Source of the DNA: Caprimulgus europaeus
Taxonomy: Eukaryota; Chordata; Aves; Caprimulgiformes; Caprimulgidae
Length of the DNA stretch: 64,000 bases
NCBI GenBank assembly: GCA_907165065.1
Contig: OU015527.1
Location: 24,565,686 to 24,629,685 of the forward strand
Direction of reading: 5' to 3'
Shown here: in pieces, positions 34,100 to 47,268 of the stretch
Position numbering within the stretch: the stretch's first letter is position 1
Layout: each line of letters starts with the position of its first letter
Notes under the pieces: generated by a model
Told to the model about the DNA's origin: nothing
Databases searched by the model: none
Seen by the model: the letters and a program-made list of their open reading frames with translations, nothing else
Program-made: the position numbers and the translations under genes

Positions 34100-34765
34100 T
34101 GCCAGCTGAAAGGGGCCTACAATGATTATCTGATGACCACTTTAGGGCTAATCAAAAATCAAAACGTGTTATGAAGGGCATTGTTCAAACACTTCTTAAA
34201 CTTGGACAGGCTTGGGGCATTGACCACCTCTCTAGGAAGCCTGTTCCGGTGTTTGACCATCCTCTCACTAAAGAAATGGTTCCTAATGTCCAGTGTATAT
34301 CTTCCGTGGTGCAAGTTTGAGCCATTCCTAGACTGGATCCCAGGGAGAAGGGATCAGGACCTCCCTCTCCACTTCCCTTCCTCAGGAAGCTGTGGAGAGC
34401 AATGAGGCCACTCCTCATCTTCCTTTGTTCCAAAAATGACAAACCCAGAGTCCTCAGCCACTCCTCACAAGACAGGCCTTCCACCAACTTCGTTGCCCTT
34501 CTCTGGATGCATTCTAGGACCTTCACTTTTTTCCTAAATTGTAGGGTCCAGAACTCCACACAGTATTCAAGGTGAGGGCCCACCAATGCTGCACACAGTG
34601 GGGTAATCCCCTCTTTTGACCGGCTTGCTATGCTGTGTTTGATTCCCTCCAGGATATGTTTTGCCCTTTTGACTGCCAGGTTACGCTGCTGACTCATATT
34701 GAACCTACTGTCAACTAATACCCTCAGATCCCTTTCTGCAGGACTGCTCTTACTGGTTTCTCATA
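34100..34765 (-). mobile_element. CR1 LINE 3' fragment, third subfamily
   Basis: The minus-strand frame 34697-34185 contains MSQQRNLAVKRAKHILEGI, LVGPHLEYCVEFWTLQ and VLECIQRRATKLVEGL, the carboxy-terminal half of CR1 ORF2. Upstream the text continues to about 34765. The 3' UTR ends in TTGTAGGCCCCTTTCAGCTGGCACT rather than in ATTCTATG octamers, and then runs into the pentamer array. It therefore belongs to a CR1 subfamily with another tail. The frame becomes unrelated to CR1 after about codon 105, indicating a frameshift; the [13 protein letters not shown] block is present at about 34200-34260 in another frame. Confidence 0.88.
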
Positions 34766-37572
34766 CCTACAGTCAAAATCCTTTGGCAAGAGGTATTAGA
34801 GTAGCACCATGTTCTATCAAGGATGTTGAAAAAGCAATGAAATCTTCCATGGTTTTCATGTCAATCACATTTAGTGACAGGGAAGACAATTTTTAAGCTA
34901 AGATTTTTCATGGTTTTTTTGATGCTTTCTGCTACCCACTTTCTAACTAATACTACTTTTATCGTCTTTCTTTTCCTCTTCAGTGGCTGTGTCACTGTTG
35001 TAGCACTTTTTACTTCCTTTCTTTCTCCCTTATTCCTTCTTTTCTGAAGTACAAATAATAGATAGTAATACGGTATTAGGGAAATGCCTACCTGAAAACC
35101 TCAAGTGCATCTGTATTTCAGTAAACCCTAAGTATAACAGTCCCCGATTATAAAGTACACTGAAGTGATGACATTATGAGTGATATGACAGATGTAGCAG
35201 CAAAAGTAACTTCTGTGAGAACATTCTGAGTAGTGAGATTCTTTCATACTTTTTTGTGCCTTCATTGCTAACAGAATATTTCCTAATTATCATTCTCTGT
35301 ATATGATAGATGATCCACTACTGATCAGCATGTGAAGATGATGGACAGAAACAAAGGCCATCCCTTAGTTTATTTTACATATTTTGGTGCAGATTAAAAT
35401 AGTTGTGTTGTTTTTCAGGAAAACACAGTTGAAATATTAGTTACCGTTGCCAGTGCAAATACTAACACAGAAAACAAATGCAACACTCAGAGTAAATTTC
35501 TGCTGAGAGCCATGGTATGCTCTGATTTTTCATTTTCAAAAGAAATTCTTGTCTCTGTTTACTAAAACAGACAAGAGTAATAGAGAATGATCCTTTATCT
35601 ATGCTGTACTGGCATCAAAAAGGAAAAAAATCAAAGCCACCATGTGCAGCAGCTGAACTTCACTGGCTTCTCCAAAATGTCAGCTTCCAAAGAATGTAGC
35701 AGGACAGATCTTCAGCCCTGTGTCTAAGAAAACTACAATAAAGATGAAGCTAACATTTACCATTTTCAGTTCGCTGACCAAGGCCCTGGGCTCTTTGCAT
35801 CCTGGTGTGGAGAGTCCTAAAGAAGCTAGAACAAATCCACTGAAATCAGGGCATTTTCAGATGCTTTCATGAGTTTTAAGTTTCCTTCAACTTCACTGTA
35901 CCCCAGGGGCATCAAACATATTTTGTGGAAAGGGCTGAATCTTACCTTGAGTAACAGATTATTAGCTTGTATATAAATTCAGTAGTGCATAGCTTTTTCC
36001 TGAGCAGAGTTCACACTGACCTCACCACATGATGACAACCTATATTAGGAAGAAAATAAATACCTTCTATAATAAATAACCTTTAGATTCTCTTAACTTT
36101 AATAATACATTGTCATTACATGCAGCTAGAAAACACTCTTCCTTAGGCGCAGGTACAATTCAGTTTCTGTTTCTTTCTCCTTCTACTATTGTTTTTTGGA
36201 GTTTTTTTTTGGGGGGGGATTGTTGTTTTGTTTGGGGTTTTTTTTCCTGACTTCTTCTATTGTTTTTCAGTGTGCTGTTTTGTTCTTTCCTCTGTATTTT
36301 TGTCCCTTCAGTGTCTCTGGAGAGTGGAATGGGACATTCAAAACACTACCATCCAGCTTCACAACTGACACTACAAAAAACTGTGAGGCAGTTCACACCT
36401 TACTGAGTAAATCTGTCTGCAAACTTCAGCCTGAGTTTACATTCAGTTCGTCTTAATTTCATTTCACAATGATGATGGCTTGGCATACATTTGTTTTACA
36501 AAAAAATAAAAGATTAAATCCCGAGTAATCTAAATATATAGTGAATAACAAAAAAATTTACCCAGGCCCAACCTGTGTACCTAGATTTATCAGCCACAAA
36601 CCTTGTTCAACTTAATAACTTGACTGAGTCTCTGTATGTGTCTTCTTTAAGTAAAAAGTCTTTCAATAAATGTATGGAGAAACTCAGTGAGATTGTATTC
36701 CTCTTTCCTTATGCTTCTTTGAAACTTCAGACAAAATTAAATCCAAACTAACCCCACTCCTCCAAAACCCACTGAATAAAACAAAAAAGATCGCAAACCT
36801 TCCATCTGTGCCTACTTATCTATACCCCTGAATTAAAAAAACAAATAACTGTGGCAAGGAGTCACTAGCTCTCAGCTGGTTGCTGTGCCACTAATGGGGA
36901 AGAGAGTGCAAATTCCACACACTGGAGGATTATTTCATGTGGTGACTCAATATTTTTCAAAACTGAACCCAAAGAAATTCCAAGCCATAACTTTATTTTT
37001 ATAAAAAATATTAATTTTCAGGGGAAATTTCCTCTTTTTTTTTTTCTTCTGTCTTTTTTTCCATTTCTCTATCACTGGTTTCATGAACATCACATGAAGG
37101 AAATGCTTCTCTCTCACAGTTTCAAAAGGGTGAAGGAAAAATTATGCCTTTTTTTTTTTTTCAGGTTTCTTACTTTTATTCAATGCTTCCTGCTCACTCC
37201 TTTCCCAGATAGTCTTTCTGTGAATTCAGGCTGCTGTTTTACTTTTTATTGATGTGTAACTAATAACGTGGTGCACCAGTCTAAGACTTTGTCTATGTTC
37301 TCCATTCTCAGCCCTTTGTTTCATGACATGTTTCATGTTTCATGTTACTTTTCCCCTTTGGTTAGCAGCATTTGCTTGTCCTCTGCACTGGCCTTTTGCA
37401 ACTGGCTCTGGTCTGTCCACAGCTTGTGCACATGTTCTTCAGGGACTTCATGGACTCCTCTAACCAGCATCATGTTGCCACCTGCTCAAAAAAATATCTG
37501 CTGAGTTCTCCATCTGCAGATCTTTCTGCCTTGTGCTGGCATTGCCCTTCCTGCTATACAAAATGATACTTT
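34766..37572. other. Non-coding spacer
   Basis: There is no recognisable gene or transposon. T-rich runs occur near 36200 and 37030-37160. Confidence 0.5.
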
Positions 37573-37595
37573 TGTGTGTGTGTGTGTGTGTGTGT
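37573..37595. repeat. (TG)n microsatellite
   Basis: Eleven TG dinucleotides are followed by a TTTTG-rich stretch. Confidence 0.85.
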
Positions 37596-39153
37596 TGTTT
37601 TGTTTTTGTTTTTCCAATCTGATAATAACTGAAGCTTTTCGTTAGTAACAGATTATCAAAAGACACATAGCAGGTCAACTTCTCTCCACCTTCTACTACA
37701 GATATTGTTGGATCACTTGGGGATATTGTTGCACATATTTCTTCCAGTTTTTCTGATGACAATTCCTATGAATTACAACTTAAGTATTATTCTAATAAAA
37801 TAAATATCTAATTATACAATCCATTCTTTACTCTGATTGCTCCCTTTGCTTTCTACTTTTTTGAGTGGTTAGTGACATTACTTGTAGTTTTTGTTTCTGC
37901 AGTGCAATGCATGACAGGTTTGTCCATGATTAGAAATCCGAAATAGCCAAGATTTTCCTAATCAAATGTAAGGAACAGATGAGAAATGGACTCAGCATGA
38001 ATGAAAACTAAATCTTCCCAAAGTCTGGGTTTAAATTAAAAAGAAATACATATTGTTTCTCATCATCTTAATGTGATTATTTTAATACATATGGTATTCC
38101 AAGTTTTAAAACTGTTTACATTGGTTTTATATGTTATTAAATGTAATGAAGAGTTGCAAACCTAAAAGCTTTGTTTTGAAATTACAAGAGGAAGTAACAT
38201 TTCTTAAGTGGAAACTTTTTGTTTTAAAATGTTCAAATTACATATCTCAGTGTTTGAAATGGTCTGTTTTTTATTTTACCAAATTATTTGCCAATCTCTA
38301 TTGCTTTAGCTTCCCAAGAAACTGATTAACTGATTTTATATACCAAATTAACTGTTCATTAAATTTTTCACAAATTTACTGGAGAATAATACAGAAAAAA
38401 TAACATTGATAATTATCTTTCACAAATCATATACTGTTGAAAAACTGTTGTTTGCAACAGACCTAGAAATATGTATTTTTTTAATCAAAATAGAATATAT
38501 TGACATTCTAGAATGCAAGGTTATATAAAATGTCTTATTCAAAGTGATGTTACTCCATTTTTCATAACCACTTATTAATTTCTTTTCCTATTAAACACTT
38601 ATTCTATTCAAGATTCATTGTATGACCAAGAAAAAGTCCTCAAGAAACAACAAGGCACCAAGATAATGGTCATTACTGATTACTGAGAATTTCATCAATA
38701 GTTTAAATTAAATGTTTTACATGCTATTGACTAAAAAGAGACCTATCTTTGCCTCAAAAGAACAGATTGCCTTTGTTTCAGAAATTTGAGAAGTGAAAAG
38801 CATTAAAAGCCTTTTTCTACTCCAAATAGATCCTCTTCCTCTGTACAGGTCCTTCTGTATCCATGACAAGGCAACCAAAGGTTGTTCCAGAAGGAATTGT
38901 ATGACTTCGCACATTAATACCTGCCCTTCTATTGCTTTTTTTGATACATTCTATATATTATCTGTTATGTCTGTTTTATATCCTTTTTTTCCAATATGGA
39001 ATTAAACATAAACCCACATTTTCTGAAGACCAGTATGTAGTATTTTAAAACACAGAATTTCTGGGGAAAAAATCAGGACTGCTCTCTGGACCTGAAGTTA
39101 AAATTTCCTGGGAAAGGTTGTATTTTAAATGTATTTTATAATTGTATGCTTGT
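37596..39153. other. AT-rich spacer
   Basis: I see nothing recognisable here; all frames are short. Confidence 0.5.
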
Positions 39154-39254
39154 TGGTTTTTGTTTGTTTGTTTGTTTGTTTGTTTGTTTTGTTTGGGGTT
39201 TGTTTAGGTTTTTTGGGTTTGGTTGGTTGGTTGGTTGGTTGGTTGGTTGGTTTT
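39154..39254. repeat. Compound (GTTT)n-(GGTT)n repeat
   Basis: About eight GTTT units (39161-39194) are followed by a G-rich variable part and then about eight GGTT units (39221-39254). One strand is entirely G and T. The repeat resembles, but is not, the telomere hexamer TTAGGG. Confidence 0.9.
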
Positions 39255-42200
39255 GACTGAGGGGAGAATAAAACCAAATCTAACCTACCAGACAAACAAA
39301 CAAAAATGTCTCATTGGCCTCTAAGGTATTTCCAACACCTTTCTTACATAAGCTGATAAAGCTTTTTAACAGTATTGGAAAGATTTTTCTGTCTTCATCA
39401 ACTTGCTGATCTTTCCAAATGTTGTTTACATCAGGAAGGTCAAAGAATAAAAAACCCTATTGTTCTCAAGACTGTTCCTGGGATTTATGTGCATACCTCA
39501 TCAACCTTCACTTTCCAGCAGGGCTAAACTTATTTATCTTCTGGTTTTTTTACATGGTGTTAGGAATGTTCTTGAATGTTTTGACCTGGTATCAATTCTG
39601 TGTTTCAGGAGATGTCAGCTACATATTTTTATAACTGGAAAATGTGCACAAGTCAAAATAAAATTGCTGGAGCAACCAAAATATAGAGACAGTTTTACCA
39701 ATAGTAATCAAAGTTATTAAACTTGACTTGGAATAATAACCCTTTGAACAAGTTCCTCTAGCTTATCTGTTGTTTAAAAAAGGGAAGCTGAAGACATATC
39801 TTCAGTTTCCCATGTGTGAATTTTCATCACTGTTTTTAAATTATTTTAAAGAAATATAAATTAAAAATATATTAGGTGTCATGCAAAGAATAAGGTCTTA
39901 AGAAATGTATCTTACTTCTCATTACTTCCATGTTAACTGCTTAGTCTATTATATCAATCCCTATCTATTATCTTTAAGAAAAGAACTTTTGAGGCTCTCC
40001 CTCCATACCAACCTAATGTACTGTTGGAACAGCTTGCTGTTCTTCCTTGGGATTTCTATATACAGAGTCAAATTGATTTTTTTCTTTTTCCAATCATTTT
40101 TCTACATTGAAACTGCAGATGTGATCAACAGCAAAGGCAAGGTATTCAGTTACTGCCTATGTAAAACTGTATTTTTTTTTTCCTGAATAAAGATAAAACT
40201 GCCTATAAAACCTCAAATTTAGGCAATAACTAATGAAAAAAAAAAACATTATACGAGGCTGTGTAATATGTCTGAGAACTGTCCTATAACTGGCATTCTG
40301 AGAGTAGAGGTATAAACAGTGGACATGCATACATGCTCAGTGCTATTAACATTGGTACCCCTGTTTTCTGTTTAAATATAACTTAGTACTGAGAATTGTA
40401 GTCTCATTGTAGGACTAAGTATCTGCTTCCACGGAATTTGTCAAATTCTGGTTAAAGATCAAAGGCAGTATGAGATTTTTATAATTTTATATATATCCTT
40501 ATATTCTGGGAATCGTGAATAGAAGAATTAACACAGTGAAATGACATTCTGCAAATTGTTACAGAGAAGAGCTCTGGGAACCTAACTGACAGTCTTAAGC
40601 ATTTCAGAAAATAACTTACTCTACCTCTGCAAGGTACTACAGGAAGATCAACAAAACTTTATAGTCACCAGAATCAAATATTGCTGATAATGCTCACAAA
40701 ATCAGTGTGATTGTTTTACTCAGGTTTCACAACCAAATGAGGATATAAAAAGTAATGTTATTTTCTTGTGCTAAGCTCTGTTCTCAAACTGAATCAGGAT
40801 GCAAATGAACTTATTCCAACACTGCCTGATGGTGACCAAAGTTACTATAAGTCAGCTAAAATTTATATGACTACAATTACAGACACAATTTTGTTGTTCA
40901 ATGTGTGGATCTATATCCCCAACTTGAATAAGATAAGTCTGGAGCTTCGTAGTGCATTATGTCTTTCTGTATTTTTATCATAGGTCAGGAAATTACAAAA
41001 CAGATTTCTTTAATTTATCTTAGCAACATTAATAGACACACATGTATGTGTAAATTTTAGTGCAGATACACTGTAGTTCATCTAATAAAAATCCAATATT
41101 TCAGATGTACCAGTGTAGGATGTAAAACTCAAAGGTGTTGTGAAAAAATTTCAACTGTAGACAACTAGTTCTATTAACTTTCAAAAAATAAAAGATGTTC
41201 ATTTTCCACTACTTCTCTCTTAAATATATTTTAAATTTCTAATCAGAAATCCGTTAGACTCTCCTTTAATTTTCTTTCATAAATAAATTTGCCTCTTCAG
41301 AAGTAATGTAAAAGTTCAAAAAAAGAAAAAGAAATTTCCAAGAAATGCAGTGGAATGTACAAAACTCTGAGAAAAGAAACATCCTTGTGGAACAAGGTTT
41401 TCTACTCTGTTTACTTTTTTTTTTTCTTTTTTTGTACTTGTGAATTCTTGCTTCTTGAATTTCCATATCCCATATGTATTTAATACATAAGAGTCAGGAA
41501 AAGTCACAGGAAAGCCCAAAGCCAAATTCACCCTTTGCTAAAAGAATGTTGAGTTTTGATTTAATGTCCGTTGTGTGCTCTGTATAATTTGTACGTCACA
41601 ACTCTAAGATGACTTACTGCATTTGCTTTAATCAGTTATGTTTTCACAAGGCAAGAAGTGCTCTTTTTTAATTAATGTAATGAAAAACGAGGAGTTATCT
41701 CAATCTTTATCTCTGTGGAAGAGTTCATGAAAATGTCCAGATTTATCTTGTTAAACAGGAATATTTATTCTATGCTAACACTTCTGCTAAATAAAGGATG
41801 GATCTACAGAGAAAATAATTTAATTTATTTCATTGCTGTCCCACAGTATAGTTCAGCAAGTCAATATGTGAGATCAAGATGTCACTCTGAGGAGTGTGGG
41901 TTATTATCCCTTCTCCCCAGCATAATCACCATGCCTGGTATTGCAGACTACCTGCACCTGGTACCTACCTTGGTGCTACCTGTTGTCAGGTGTGCTCTTA
42001 GCCTAAGGAGTCACCATGTGTCCAACACAACAACTTATTCATGGAAGCCAGGAAGCAGTCCCACTTTTTGAGTATAACCTTAATGAACCATTAGCACAAA
42101 AATAATAATACAGTCTTTTACTTTAGGCAATGTGAGGCCTTTTAAATACATTGATAGTTGTCCAACTCCTGAGAAAATAGTGAACCTGCAGAACAGAATT

Positions 42201-44310
42201 AAAGTTGATATAGGACTTTTTTTCTCACAGGATTTCAATAAAATGTATTCAGAGGAACCTTAGAACTCTGGAAAAGAAAAAGTAAGTTATTTCTTTTAGC
42301 TTGTTATTTTAAGCCACCTCAAACCAAAAAAGGTTCACCTTAAGTTTCTTTCTATAGCTTTGATATAATTTTCATACATCTGCATTTTTATCTCATGTAG
42401 CTGTGTACATCACAGTTGTATGAAATTCTTCAGGAACTGTGAAGCGTTTCCTAAAAGATATATGTCCCTCTTTCAAATGTCTCATACCGAAAATGTAGTT
42501 TTACATATAGTTCAACTGGGGTCCATGGATAAAGGAGCAAGCTCAATCACATCTTCAGTAAGACTGGATCCTTGTCATAATGACATGACACATATGCACC
42601 AGTAAGTCTGGTACACCAGAGGATTTGTACTTGTTGAAAAAACATACCCTGCATCAATGGTACTGCCTACTCAAAGGAGTTTGTCTTGCACCAGCAGTAG
42701 GACATTTCACAATATGAGGAGGTAGGGAGGATTTGTGGGGGTGTTCCTTGTTCCTAGCCAAAACCCTCATCACCACTAACATCTTGATATTTTGTTGGCA
42801 AATATGGTGGTGAGGTCCTCTTTTGTGCTTTACCGTGAAATAGATTATCTTGTAGTGCCATAGTCCTCTACAAGAAATAATGTCACTAGATAAACTGGTA
42901 GGTAACCTGGAAGTGAGAGTAATGAGACATTTTGTTTTATTTTAATGTGACTGCAAAGGAAACTTCCCAAGGGTCACTGCTGGCACAGAGTAAGTATTAA
43001 CTCCAGAGAAAAGGCTAAAAAGTTGAGAAGAAGAGAAGAGACAAAGAAAGATTGTCCTCTTCCTTAGACTTTTCTCTTTCAATTAAGTTATAAAAAATCA
43101 GTTTCAGATGTCTTGACAGCCCCCAGCTATAAATTTTGCCTTGTGTTCACGTCCTAAGTTCTATATTGCTTTGCATGTGGTTGCAGAGCTGTTAGACCAG
43201 ACAACTACTTTATTCACTTCTCTGGGTGATGAGGCTTGCCTGCAGGAGAAAAGACCAAAGAGATACTGGATTATTCTTGAGTAGCTGTATACCATGTACT
43301 GCAAATTCCGCAACAGCTGTTACACACCGAAGAATTGTATAGCTGAGGTCTGTTAATATTGTTAACATCTCTCTCATGACAGTGAACATTAAATGAGAAA
43401 TTCTGAAGCAGACAGGATGTAAACAAGAGGGTAAAATGGATGAAAGTAAGTTATAAAATTGTCCTTGTGCCATCCTTTTAGGAACTATTCATTGTTTCTT
43501 GTAAAATACAGATTAATTGCTTTTCAAGAACTGTTTGCACTGAAATGTCATATGTGTGGCAAAAGTATTGCACTGGTATTTTTACTTGAATATTAGAAAT
43601 AAAAATAAAAATCCCATATAGCTAGTACTGTAAATTCAAGTCCTAAATTGTGAGCTATGAGGCCTGTCTCCCACAGCTGTATGAGTTTCAATGCCAGAGT
43701 ACTTAAAGACGTCAACAGGTAGTTAACAAGTCAGTCCCAAAGCCACTCCAATTATAGATGTACAGATCTTGTAACGCATTCTTTTTATAAAATCTCCTTT
43801 TTAGAAAGCTGGGTTTTATGGACAGATGGTTAACACCTTTTAGACAAATAATTTATTTTAAAGCAGTAATAACCTTCTAGATCCATGCATAGAAGCCTTA
43901 TACTTAATTGATAGAAAACAAGAAAATATTACTTTAGAACAAACAAAAAAAAAATAAGGGAAGAAATAATATATTATTCATGTAGCATTTTCATTCTATT
44001 TTTACAATGAGAAAAAAAAAAAACAAAACAAAACAAAACATTCCAGGAAATATGAGATGTGTTTTGTTACACAAGTTTGATCCTCATTTTTCTGTGAAGT
44101 TGCAACGGTCACCAGCACAGTTTCTTCAACAAAATTTGCAAGACTGTATCTATTGTCCACAAGATTTTGCTAAAACAAACTGTACAGGACCTGTCTTGTA
44201 GAGGATTTAGTAAAAACCAAATAGAATAAGTGCTTTGAAAACGAGCACTGAAATCTCTAGAATAATAAAGGTGTGATTATGTAATAAATCGTAATATAAG
44301 TTATCTTTAA
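39255..44310. other. AT-rich spacer
   Basis: There is no recognised element across 5 kb. The 118-codon frame at 41715-42071 has no motif I know. An AAAAC-type simple repeat lies at about 44010-44040. Confidence 0.5.
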
Positions 44311-45525
44311 AATCACAGAATCACAGAATGGTTGAGATTGGAAGGGACCTCTGAAATTCATATACTCCAACCACCCTCATCAAGCAGGGAATCCTAGAGC
44401 ACATGAACCAGGATTTTGTCCAGATGGTTTTGCAATATCTCCAGGGAGGGAGACTCCACAACCTCCCAGGGCAACCTGTTCTAGTGCTCAGTCACTCTCA
44501 CAGTAAAGAAGTTCTTCCTTATATTCAGGTGGAACTTCCTATGCTGCAGTTCATGCCCATTACCTCTCATCCTATTGCTGGGTGCCAATGAGAAGAGTCT
44601 GGCCCCATTCTCTAGACACTCTCCCTTTGGATATTTATAAACATTGATCAGATCCCCTCTGAGTCGTCTTTTCTCCAAGCTGAACAGGCCCAGCTCCCGT
44701 ATATGAAAGATCCTCCAGTCCTTTAATCATCTTAGTCGCCCTTTGCTGGTCATGCCTCAGGAGTTCCATGTCCTTCCTGTACTGGGGAGCCTAGAACTTC
44801 ACACAATACTCCAGGTGGGGCCTCAGCAGGGTTGAGTAGAAGAGGAGGATTACCTCTCTTGACCTGCTGCCAACACTCTTCCTAATACAACCCAGGATAC
44901 CATCAGCCTTCCTGGCCACAAGACCACACTGCTGGCTCATATTTAGCTTGTTGTCCACCAGGACTCTCAGGTCCTTCCCCACAGGGCTGCTTTCTAGGAG
45001 GTCAGCTCCTAACCTGTACTTGTGCATGGGGTTATTCTTTCCCATATGCAGGACCCTGCACTTTCCCTTGTGGAACTTCATGAGGTTCCTCTCTGTCCAT
45101 CTCTCCAATCTGTTGAGGTCCCTCTGAATGGCAGTGCAGCGTCTGGCGTATCTGACACTCCTCCCAGTTTACTATCATCAGAAAATTTGCTGAGGAGGCA
45201 CTCTGTTCCCTCATCCAAGTCATTGATTAATAGGTTGAATATCACTGGACCCAGTATTGACCCCTGGGGGACACCACCAGATACAGGCCTCCAACTTAAT
45301 TCCACACCACCAATGTCAACCCTCTGAGTTCTATCATTCAACAAGTTCTTAATCCACCTCACCATCTAATCATCAAGTCAACACTCGAATTTGCCAATGA
45401 GAATGTCATGGGAGACAGTATCCAAAGCCTTGCTCAAGTCCAAGTATACAACATCCACTGCTCTCCCCTCGTCTATCCAGACAGTTGTCCTGTCACAGAA
45501 GGCAATCAGGTTAGTTAAGCAGGAA
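44311..45525 (-). mobile_element. CR1 LINE, 5'-truncated
   Basis: The 3' tail (plus strand AATCACAGAATCACAGAATGG at 44311, in part) is intact, and ORF2 is present back to the reverse transcriptase amino half at about 45525 (VVYLDLSKALDTVSHDIL). It belongs to the same subfamily as the copy at 21348, with VTEHWNR wording in the carboxy end. It is about 1.2 kb long and 5'-truncated, with no target duplication recognised. Confidence 0.93.
44481..45478 (-). pseudogene. CR1 ORF2 reverse transcriptase remnant
   Basis: Three frames cover consecutive parts: 45365-45078 ([38 protein letters not shown] and the catalytic block KFSDDSKL), 45108-44791 ([51 protein letters not shown]) and 44678-44481 ([30 protein letters not shown]). 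The catalytic pair DD is intact, although the preceding A is S and T is S. Frameshifts near 45090-45120 and 44790 and a stop before 45365 (about 45370) break the gene. It is inactive. Confidence 0.88.
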
Positions 45526-47268
45526 GGATCTAATTAACTTAGAATGTTGAGAAACCTAAATGGTTATGGAGCATCACAGGAGTAAAATTACTACTTTCAG
45601 AAAAATATTTGTGCAAATAATAAGACATTATGCTTTCAATGTCCACATTCATCAGCCTCTGAAAGAAATATATAATTCATTAACCATATCTTGAGGAAGC
45701 TCTCACAAGTTAATAATTCAAATTGTCCTAAAAGATGCAAGGGGATTCTTTTTCTTACTGCATCTCTTCAAGTTTTCTCTTGTTGTTCTGAACCAGAGCA
45801 TAGAGTAGTTTTTAAGTTAAACATTTTCTGAAATGAATTGTTGAGTGTTTTTTTTTTTTAATGTGTGCCAAAGTTTCCCAATTTATACTTTATTCATAAT
45901 ACACAATAGATTTCTGGGATTACAGTCATAGAATTTGTTAGGAGGGAGGCAAAATTCTCTTTTTATACTCCCATGCAAAGTTATTAATCATTAGAATCAA
46001 ATAGTACTTGAAAAGGTTCCTATGGTAATAACTTCCTAGCTCACACAGAATAAGTATTCATCCACTCTATAGACCTTTATGTGAGAGCTGCCCAATGTGG
46101 AAGCATGAAGTCTGATGGCTTTTTTTTTACCTCATATTTATATAAATTAAAGTAGTATTAAATTAATTAATTGTGTGACAAATACATTATCAGTGTGCTT
46201 TGGAAGCATTTAATACGTATGTTGAGTTCATTTTGCAAAGGGTAGGTTATTTTAGAAGGTACAGTATGGTGGCAACTCAATGTCTTACAAAATCAGATGT
46301 AGACTTTGACAGTGAACCAACAGTAAAGTCTATGTGCTACTGATGTTCCACTTATGCCTGTCAGAAGCCACTTAGACATTTTACAAAGGACTGAGTTTCA
46401 CTAACAAAGAGTGATGATGACAAAAAAACAAAAAAACCAAAAAGAACAAACAATCCCAAAAAGGGTATTTGGGAACCTCTTATATTCTCAGTGGCAAACC
46501 TTCACCACTGATCACACAAAGATTTTAAGATCTTCCCAGCAAGGGGCATATTTTTACGCTACTTGTTAGTGACCTGCCCCAGAAAGGTCCCAATCTGGAA
46601 TTGGGTTCTGCATGATGCCAATATTTAAAAATCTCACTTTTTTACTTTGAAAGAAACTCTAAACCCTAATTTATGTTCTCACTCCATTTTACTAACAGTC
46701 TAATGTCAACAAGGCAGTAGATGTTGTCTCTTTCCCCCCCTCACCTCCACCTAAAATTACGTTTATTTTTGCCAGAGTGTTCAGGTAAAGATGTGTGAAG
46801 GAAGCATAACCTGAATAAAAACTTTTTTTTTTTCTTTTATGTAGTGATACCACAAAATCTGATACAGGCTTGGGCTTATTTGTAGTTTCTCAAAGAAGAA
46901 ACAAAAGACTCATCTTACTTGTAATTCAGTCTTCTCTAGTTCCCTCTGTACAAACACAAGTACAGTGTTTTCCACACTTCTCTGACAAATACTGTCCTTT
47001 CCAACAGCTTGACATTAAGTTATTAAGCAATGCATGTAATCCTTACTTGTTCTCACCATTTATCAGCTATTGTTTTAACACAATAACCAGTGTCTTTAAT
47101 ACTTATCTAAAGCTAGATCTTGTGTCCATATTTCACCATGGTCAGAAAGGATCTTCAAATGCCTTTAAAGCGATAAACTTTGTCATGCTCTGAATGCTGT
47201 CAACATTAACCTGGCTAGATAAGGCAATTTTAGATGGGTATAGAGGTAATCACAGCATCTTTAAAAGA
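45526..47268. other. AT-rich spacer
   Basis: No gene or element recognised. There is a 107-codon frame at 46870-47193 without any known motif. Confidence 0.5.

Noticed and set aside
33817..34125. 102-codon RRGEE-repeat open frame
   Set aside because: It is only the translation of the (AGAGG)n microsatellite; no stop can arise in any frame of the pentamer.
39221..39254. Interstitial telomere
   Set aside because: The unit is GGTT, not TTAGGG.
41715..42071. 118-codon plus-strand frame
   Set aside because: No recognisable domain, no splice or promoter context, and ordinary composition.
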